Source of the DNA: Halomarina litorea
GTDB lineage: Archaea; Halobacteriota; Halobacteria; Halobacteriales; Haloarculaceae
NCBI RefSeq assembly: GCF_024227715.1
Contig: NZ_CP100448.1
Location: 1 to 64,000, forward strand
DNA length: 64,000 nucleotides
Direction of reading: 5' to 3'
Notes under the pieces: generated by a model
The model's input: the letters and a program-made list of their open reading frames with translations, nothing else
What the model was told of the DNA's origin: nothing
Database searches by the model: none
Position numbers and translations under genes: made by a program
In this document: one piece after another, positions 58,853 through 64,000 of the stretch
Layout: the number at the start of each line of letters is the position of its first letter
Position numbering within the stretch: position 1 is the first letter of the stretch

Positions 58853-60483
58853 CCGGGATGGACGCCGTCACGCTCGAGATATTCCGGAACCAGCTGGAGG
58901 GCATCGCCGACGAGATGGGGCAGGTCCTCGTGGCGAGCGCCTACTCCCCGAACATCAAGGAGCGCCGGGACTGCTCGACGGCGCTGTTCGACGCCGACGG
59001 GCGACTGGTCGCGCAGGCCGAACACATCCCGGTCCACCTCGGCGCGATGCCGGCGGCGGTCGACGCCGTCCTCGCCCGCGACCCGGAACCGGGCGAGGTG
59101 TGGGTCCTCAACGACCCGTTCGCCGGCGGCACCCACCTCCCCGACGTGACGATGGTGTCGCCCCTCGTCGTGGAGAGCGAGGGAAGGGAGGTGCTCGGCT
59201 ACGCCGTCTCGCGGGCACACCACGCCGACGTGGGCGGGGGGACGCCGGGGAGCATGCCGGCCGGGGCGCGCTCGGTGTACGAGGAGGGCCTGCGCCTCCC
59301 GCCCGTCCGCCTGAAGCGCGACGGGGACCTGAACCGCGACGTGTTCGACCTCCTGCTCGCCAACGTCCGCGACCCGGACGAGCGACGGGCCGACGTGCGG
59401 GCGCAACTGGCGGCCAACGACCGCGGGGGGACACGCCTCCGGGAACTCGTCGCAGAGCGGGGCCGCGAGGCGGTCGAAGACGGGTTCGACGCCGTCCTCG
59501 ACTACTCGCGCGACCGGACGCGGGCCGAACTCGGCGCGTTCCCGGACGGTGAGTACCGCGCCCGGGACGTCCTGGAGGGCGACGGCATCACGGACGACGA
59601 GGTGCCAATCGAGGCGACGGTCTCCGTCGCGGGCGAGCGCTGTACCGTTGACTTCGCGGGGACGGCAGCACAGGTCGACGGGAACGTCAACGCGCCGCGA
59701 GCGGTGGCGAACAGCGCCGTCTACTTCGCGCTCCGGTGTGTCACCGACCCGGACATCCCCCCGAACCAGGGCTGTTACGACCCCATCGAGGTCCGCGTCC
59801 CCCAGGGGTCGCTCCTCGACCCGAAACCGCCCGCGGCCGTCGTCGGCGGGAACGTCGAGACCAGCCAGCGAGTCACCGACGTGGTGTTCGAGGCACTCGC
59901 GGAGGCGGTTCCCGACCGCGTCCCCGCGCAGGGACAGGGGACGATGAACAACCTCACCGTCGGCGCGGGCGACGGCTCGTTCTCCTACTACGAGACCATC
60001 GGCGGGGGGTTCGGCGGGCGCGCCTCTGCCGACGGGATGGACGGCGTGCAGGTCGGGATGACGAACACGCTGAACACGCCCGTCGAGTCGCTGGAACTGG
60101 CCTACCCGCTCCGCGTCGACCGATACGCCTTCCGCCCCGACAGCGGCGGAGAGGGCGAGTTCCGGGGCGGTCTCGGCCTCGAACGCGCCGTCACCCTCGC
60201 GGTGCCGGCGACCGTCTCCCTCCTCACCGAACGCCGCCGAATCGCCCCGCGCGGGCGGGCGGGGGGCGGGGACGGCGCGACGGGCGAGAACCTCGTGGAC
60301 GAGGAGGTGGTACCGGCGAAGACGACCGTGGAGGTCGATGCGGGGACGACGGTGGTCGTGCGAACGCCCGGCGGCGGCGGGTACGGCGACCCCGCCGACC
60401 GCGACCCCGCGGCCGTCGAACGGGACCGGGCCGACGGGAACGTCGAGGTCGGGACCGAGGAGAGGGACGAGGACGGGGACTGA
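58849..60483 (+). CDS. hyuB: Hydantoinase/oxoprolinase subunit B
   Basis: 544 residues: [89 protein letters not shown], and in the second half [37 protein letters not shown] and [17 protein letters not shown]. Catalytic subunit of the HyuAB complex, complete. No transporter or regulator accompanies the pair. The next gene converges from the right. Confidence 0.93.
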   Translation: MTGMDAVTLEIFRNQLEGIADEMGQVLVASAYSPNIKERRDCSTALFDADGRLVAQAEHIPVHLGAMPAAVDAVLARDPEPGEVWVLNDPFAGGTHLPDVTMVSPLVVESEGREVLGYAVSRAHHADVGGGTPGSMPAGARSVYEEGLRLPPVRLKRDGDLNRDVFDLLLANVRDPDERRADVRAQLAANDRGGTRLRELVAERGREAVEDGFDAVLDYSRDRTRAELGAFPDGEYRARDVLEGDGITDDEVPIEATVSVAGERCTVDFAGTAAQVDGNVNAPRAVANSAVYFALRCVTDPDIPPNQGCYDPIEVRVPQGSLLDPKPPAAVVGGNVETSQRVTDVVFEALAEAVPDRVPAQGQGTMNNLTVGAGDGSFSYYETIGGGFGGRASADGMDGVQVGMTNTLNTPVESLELAYPLRVDRYAFRPDSGGEGEFRGGLGLERAVTLAVPATVSLLTERRRIAPRGRAGGGDGATGENLVDEEVVPAKTTVEVDAGTTVVVRTPGGGGYGDPADRDPAAVERDRADGNVEVGTEERDEDGD

Positions 60484-60489
60484 CCTCGC

Positions 60490-60816
60490 TCAGTCCCCGG
60501 CGTGCGCGAAGTAGGTGACGTAGTCCGTCCCGTCCGGTATCGACGGGTCGTCGACGCGCGTCGTCGGAACGTTCCGTGCCTCGACGACCCCCGACCGGAC
60601 GAGTTCGTCTAGCTGGTCGTGGAGGTACATCGTGTCGGCGTAGTCGCGGTCCGTGGCGTTCCCGTCGGCCCACCCCGTCCCCATCAGGGCATCGGCGAGT
60701 TCCCGGTCGTGGAAGGCGCCGTCCGGGTGTTCGCGCAGGTAGCGTTCGACCTCGTCGCGGTAGGTGGACGCCTCGGCGGCGGTTCGCCACGCCTCCGTGT
60801 CGCGGGCGAGGGGCAT
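60490..60816 (-). CDS. Small winged-helix-like haloarchaeal protein
   Basis: 108 residues: TEAWRTAAEASTYRDEVERYLREHPDGAFHDRELADALMGTGW, LHDQLDELVRSGVVEARNVPT, and a C-terminal strand TDYVTYFAHAG. The helices followed by a short beta wing suggest a winged-helix fold. The ATG at 60816 was chosen by composition: upstream codons in the same frame read as a shadow of other sequence. Function unknown. 60817-60998 contains no gene that I can support. Confidence 0.55.
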   Translation of the reverse strand: MPLARDTEAWRTAAEASTYRDEVERYLREHPDGAFHDRELADALMGTGWADGNATDRDYADTMYLHDQLDELVRSGVVEARNVPTTRVDDPSIPDGTDYVTYFAHAGD

Positions 60817-60998
60817 CGTCAGACGGCCCCTCCGCGGGGCACGTGGCTGTGTCGTGCCGTGGTGTCTGGTCGCGTGGGCCACCCCACTCGGCGCGGTCGC
60901 ATAGTCCTTGGCACCCGGAGTGAAAGTGGTCCGATTCGACGTTGACGCCGCCACAGTCGTGCGGTCTCCACCCGGCACGAGGGGGTTCGGCTCGCGCC

Positions 60999-62087
60999 TC
61001 AGGCGGTGGGTTCGGGCTTGCGGGGGAAGCGGTCCTCGGCGATGGCGAACGCGAGGGTGCTCACCACCCCGAGGAGCGTCCCGGCGGTGAGCGTCGCCGC
61101 GAGGTACGACGACCCCTCGATGCTGAGGAAGTACGCGCTCACCCCCTGCAACACGGAGGCGATGGCGAGGACGTAGAACGGAGCGTTGCAGTAGCGCCAC
61201 TCGAAACTGTCGTGGAGGTACTCGTCGGTGATGCGCCCGAGGCTGGCGACGACGCCCGCCACCGCGAACCACTGGACCGCGCCGTAGACGAGTGCGACGC
61301 CCGCCGTCAGCAGACCGACGGGGTCTGCGGTCTCCGCCCGGAGCGCCGCGAGTTGCTCGACGCCGCTGGCCCCGCCGATGACCATCAGCGCCATCGCGAC
61401 GACGTAGGTGACGAGCGTCACCCGGCCGGTGTAGAGGCCCCGGCGGACCCGGTCGACGGTGTCGTCGATGGTTCGTTCGAGGCCGAGGCCACGAAAGAGC
61501 AGGTAGAGCCCCATCAGCCCCGAGACGACGCCGAACGTCGCGCCGGGGAGTTCGAGGTAGTTGGCGACGACGAGCAGTGGGTAGATGAGCAGGAGGATGC
61601 CCATCGGGATGAGGATGGTCCCGCGCGTCTCCGGGTCGTCGAGCACCTGCTTGATGGTGTAGTACATCGACTCGAGGTCCTGTGCCTGCCGGACGACGAC
61701 CCGACGGACGCCGTCGATGGGGACCCGCGAGCGGATGACGGGGATAACCGACTCGTCCTGTGCCCCGTCGGTGACGACGAGGGCGCGGACGTCCTCGCCG
61801 GTCGTGAGACGCGCGAGGACGGTGTCGACCTCCTCGCCCACCTCGCGGTTGGCGGCCACGTCGCTCCCGTTGGTGCCCGTGACGGCCGCCACCTCGCACT
61901 CCACGTCGTCCAGCGAGTCGTAGAGGTGGACGCCCTCGAAGAGGACGTTCACGTCGCTGTCCTCGGGGTCCGCGGTGGCGAGGTCGACGGCGGCCTTCTG
62001 GACGGCGTCGCGTCCGACGACGGGCGTCTTCGTGTCGGTCTTCCGACCGAGGTCGTCGTCCAGGTCGACGCACAACACCAGCAGCAT
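60999..62087 (-). CDS. DUF373 family membrane protein
   Basis: 362 residues. The N-terminal 150 are cytosolic alpha/beta (MLLVLCVDLDDDLGRKTDTKTPVVGRDA, AAVTGTNGSDVAANREVGEEVDTVLA, RALVVTDGAQDESVIPVIRSRVPIDGVRRVVVRQAQDLES), the rest about seven helices. This is the archaeal DUF373 family, universally of unknown function. Stop and start sites fit a single-gene unit. Confidence 0.88.
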   Translation of the reverse strand: MLLVLCVDLDDDLGRKTDTKTPVVGRDAVQKAAVDLATADPEDSDVNVLFEGVHLYDSLDDVECEVAAVTGTNGSDVAANREVGEEVDTVLARLTTGEDVRALVVTDGAQDESVIPVIRSRVPIDGVRRVVVRQAQDLESMYYTIKQVLDDPETRGTILIPMGILLLIYPLLVVANYLELPGATFGVVSGLMGLYLLFRGLGLERTIDDTVDRVRRGLYTGRVTLVTYVVAMALMVIGGASGVEQLAALRAETADPVGLLTAGVALVYGAVQWFAVAGVVASLGRITDEYLHDSFEWRYCNAPFYVLAIASVLQGVSAYFLSIEGSSYLAATLTAGTLLGVVSTLAFAIAEDRFPRKPEPTA

Positions 62088-62150
62088 CGTGGCTTCCTAT
62101 GCTAGCACCCGTTAACTCTCTTCGGGCTTGCGCCGGTGTGACACGACCGC

Positions 62151-62888
62151 TCAGTCGGCGTGTTCGACGCCGCGCATGAGCGTCGTAATGGACGCCCGTT
62201 CGTCGAAGAGGCGGGGGTACGCACCCACGCAGACGACGAAGTCCGCGCCCGCGGCGACCGGTTCGCTCACCAGCATCGTCACGTCCACCTGCGCGTTCCC
62301 ATCGACGAGCGTCGCCGCCCCGACGTACTCGGCGACCTCCGTGTCCGTCCCGAGGACGGCGACCGTCGAGGACCCCCGTCGGCGCAGATCGCGGACGTTC
62401 TCGTAGCGCTCCTGGACCATCCGTGCGATGTCGTCTGTGGACATGTCGGCGACCGGGTTGAACGACTTCCCGAGCACCTCCACCTTCGGGGTGCTGAGCG
62501 CCGCGAACACCGCCGCCTGGAACCGCCCCACCGTGGGGATCTCGACGGTGCGGTCGTACTCCGCCGAGACGTTCGTCACCTCCACGGTGCGCGACTGGCC
62601 CGCCGTCTCGAAGGTCCGTTCGACCGGTATCTCCTCGGTTCGGTGGTGGCTGTAGCCCGTCTCCGAGAGCGACGCCTCGGCCACCGTCGCAGCGGACGCC
62701 GAGAACTGCAGGGAGTCGCTCCCCGTGATGACGTCGAGACACCCGGCGAGCGAGGCGACGACGCCCGCACCCGCGCCCCCCAGCACGCGTCTGCGCGTCG
62801 TGCCCGTCGACCCGCCGCGTTCGTCGCACGCGCCGCGCCCGTCCTCTCGATTCACCCGTCGCTCGTCACTTCCCGCCCGGCCTGTCAT
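62151..62888 (-). CDS. Tat lipoprotein, DUF6517-like
   Basis: 245 residues. A long polar N-terminus leads to a Tat motif TTRRRVLGGAGAGVVASLAGC with the lipobox LAGC at about residue 46-49. The mature part SLQFSASAATVAEASLSETGYSHHRTEEIPVERTFETAGQSR is what I associate with haloarchaeal DUF6517; it is beta-rich. Function unknown. An internal start closer to the twin arginine is possible. Confidence 0.7.
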   Translation of the reverse strand: MTGRAGSDERRVNREDGRGACDERGGSTGTTRRRVLGGAGAGVVASLAGCLDVITGSDSLQFSASAATVAEASLSETGYSHHRTEEIPVERTFETAGQSRTVEVTNVSAEYDRTVEIPTVGRFQAAVFAALSTPKVEVLGKSFNPVADMSTDDIARMVQERYENVRDLRRRGSSTVAVLGTDTEVAEYVGAATLVDGNAQVDVTMLVSEPVAAGADFVVCVGAYPRLFDERASITTLMRGVEHAD

Positions 62889-62994
62889 ACGCCCTCGGTC
62901 GGGGACGCGCCGGCAAATACCTCGTGGCTATCGTGGGAGAGAGACACACGCTCGCACCGTCGGGGTTGAAGAGCGGGCCGGGCGTACGCCGCCC

Positions 62995-63603
62995 ATGGAA
63001 CGACGGGCCTTCCTCGCCGCCGCCGGGGCGGCGACCGCCTCGCTGGCCGGGTGTGTGGACGGCGAGGAGACGGGGAACAACACCACGACGACGCGCACGA
63101 ACCCGACGAGTACGGTGACCGTCTCCTTCGAGGTGCCGCCGCTCGGGTCGAACCGCCCCGTCCCGGAGCAGTACGCCTGCACGGGCGAGAACGTCTCCCC
63201 GGAGGTGGCACTCGTCGAAATCGGCAACGAGGCCGAGTCGGTGGCGGTCTCGCTCCACGACGCGGACGCGGACGACGCCCTCCACTGGTCGGTGTGGGGC
63301 ATCGGCACCGACCTGCCGCGCCTGCCCGAGTCGCTCCCCCGTGACCCGGAGGTGCGCCTCTCGGAGGTGACCCCCAACGAGAACTTCGACGCGACAGTGT
63401 TCCAGGGCCGGAACTACCGCGACGAGGTGGGCTACTACGGCCCCTGCCCCCCAGAGGGCGAACGGCACACCTATCTGTTCACCGTCTCCGCCCTCGACAC
63501 GACACTGGACCTCGAACCCGGGGCCTCGCCCGACGCCTTCCGGGAGGCACTGGAGGGGAGCGTCGTCGGGCGGGCGTCCGTCGGAACGTTCTTCGAGCGC
63601 TGA
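62995..63603 (+). CDS. YbhB/YbcL (PEBP/RKIP) lipoprotein
   Basis: 202 residues. Signal MERRAFLAAAGAATASLAGC (twin-arginine-like ERR plus lipobox), Thr/Asn linker NTTTTRTNPTST, then the PEBP fold: VPEQYACTGENVSPEVALVEIGNEAESVAVSLHDADADDALHWSVWGIG, and GYYGPCPPEGERHTYLFTVSALD. Bacterial YbhB/YbcL are periplasmic; here the protein would be anchored outside. Ligand unknown. Confidence 0.88.
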   Translation: MERRAFLAAAGAATASLAGCVDGEETGNNTTTTRTNPTSTVTVSFEVPPLGSNRPVPEQYACTGENVSPEVALVEIGNEAESVAVSLHDADADDALHWSVWGIGTDLPRLPESLPRDPEVRLSEVTPNENFDATVFQGRNYRDEVGYYGPCPPEGERHTYLFTVSALDTTLDLEPGASPDAFREALEGSVVGRASVGTFFER

Positions 63604-63702
63604 GGCGGTGTGCGCGGGGGCCGGAGACCCCACTGTGACGCCCTCGCACCGCCCCGCGTGGTTCGCACGCTTTTTCCCGCTGGACGGGTAAGGTGGGACA
63701 GA

Positions 63703-64000
63703 ATGCTATCGAAGGGCTGTGAACAGTGCGCCGAGGGGGGGAAGATGGTCCTGTTCGTCTACGGCTACTGCGACCAGCGCGACTGTTTCTACTGCCCGCT
63801 CGGTGAGAACCGCAAGAACGTCACCGACGTGTACGCCAACGAGCGACTGGTCGAGTCCGACGAGGACGTCATCGAGGAGGCCAAACGGATGGACGCTCTC
63901 GGCACCTCCATCACGGGCGGCGAACCGCAGGAGGCCATGGAGAAGACCTGTCGGTACCTCCGCCTCCTCAAAGACGAGTTCGGCGAGGACCACCACACCC
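63703..64000 (+). CDS. Radical SAM protein, N-terminal part
   Basis: The gene continues past the right edge; 99 codons are visible. MLSKGCEQCAEGGKMVLFVYGYCDQRDCFYCPLGENRKN holds the iron-sulphur motif, which as read is C-x4-C-x2-C (Cys, DQRD, Cys, FY, Cys) rather than C-x3-C-x2-C. TSITGGEPQEAME follows as the SAM-binding GGE motif. The pattern fits COG2108, uncharacterised archaeal radical SAM enzymes. An extra CEQC pair precedes the cluster. Confidence 0.82.
   Translation, partial: MLSKGCEQCAEGGKMVLFVYGYCDQRDCFYCPLGENRKNVTDVYANERLVESDEDVIEEAKRMDALGTSITGGEPQEAMEKTCRYLRLLKDEFGEDHHT

Overview
The window is chromosomal DNA of a halophilic archaeon (class Halobacteria). Most of it is very GC-rich, the proteins are strongly acidic, and start codons mostly lie a few bases from, or overlap, the preceding stop codon. 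Genes typical of the group include an Orc1/Cdc6 replication protein, archaeal aRF1, a HEAT-like N-terminally extended 2Fe-2S ferredoxin, the CTP-dependent riboflavin kinase RbkR/RibK, DUF373 and TackOD1 proteins and several Tat-exported lipoproteins. I cannot name the genus from the sequence.

Layout. 1-3.2 kb: an accessory, lower-GC strip with a cut lipoprotein gene, an Orc1/Cdc6 paralogue and small genes, punctuated by a recurrent palindrome. 3.5-5.4 kb: RecJ-like DHH nuclease and UspA. 5.5-16 kb: tetrapyrrole block hemC-cobA-hemD (overlapping operon with an MFS transporter), hemL and hemB, with a frameshifted blue-copper gene, a natural Amt-GlnK fusion and an IS605/TnpB scar abutting hemB. 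16-20.5 kb: HdrD-like Fe-S oxidoreductase and the biotin ECF transporter bioY-M-N behind a BirA-like operator. 20.5-30.5 kb: HTH protein, Cas4-like protein, Sua5, a redoxin/glutaredoxin pair, CNNM/CorC protein, a VOC gene that has lost its frame at the start, PiT transporter, lipoprotein, cupin and conserved hypotheticals. 30.6-38.3 kb: CstA, ArsA/Get3 ATPase, an islet with an Mrr-type nuclease fused to zinc ribbons, CobW GTPase, upp. 38.7-45.9 kb: YigZ, ACT protein, TackOD1, hisB, tryptophanase, hisA, second PiT. 45.9-56.5 kb: ferredoxin, ArsR-like regulator, aRF1, MinD, argS, ribK-ribB, NicO-type transporter with a broken nikR, ilvE. 56.8-64 kb: hydantoinase/oxoprolinase hyuAB, DUF373, two lipoproteins and the start of a radical SAM gene.

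Most notable signals. (1) A family of short perfect hairpins (6-11 bp stems, usually 3-nt loops such as GAA/TTC/TCC, 5-7 nt apart) occurs as intergenic arrays (five perfect and one imperfect at 46.4-46.6 kb; 47.8-48.0 kb; 56.5 kb; 38.4 kb) and apparently also as in-frame insertions in coding genes (nikR, hemB, hemC, a redoxin). This looks like an archaeal analogue of REP/BIME or Rickettsia palindromic elements. (2) A separate 25-bp palindrome, GTTAGAC-N11-GTCTAAC, recurs at least five times, bracketing the Orc1 region, a hypothetical gene and an ArsR-like regulator gene. (3) Candidate operators for BirA upstream of bioY and for RbkR upstream of ribK. (4) Four or more genes carry single frameshifts; some may be assembly errors and should be checked against reads.
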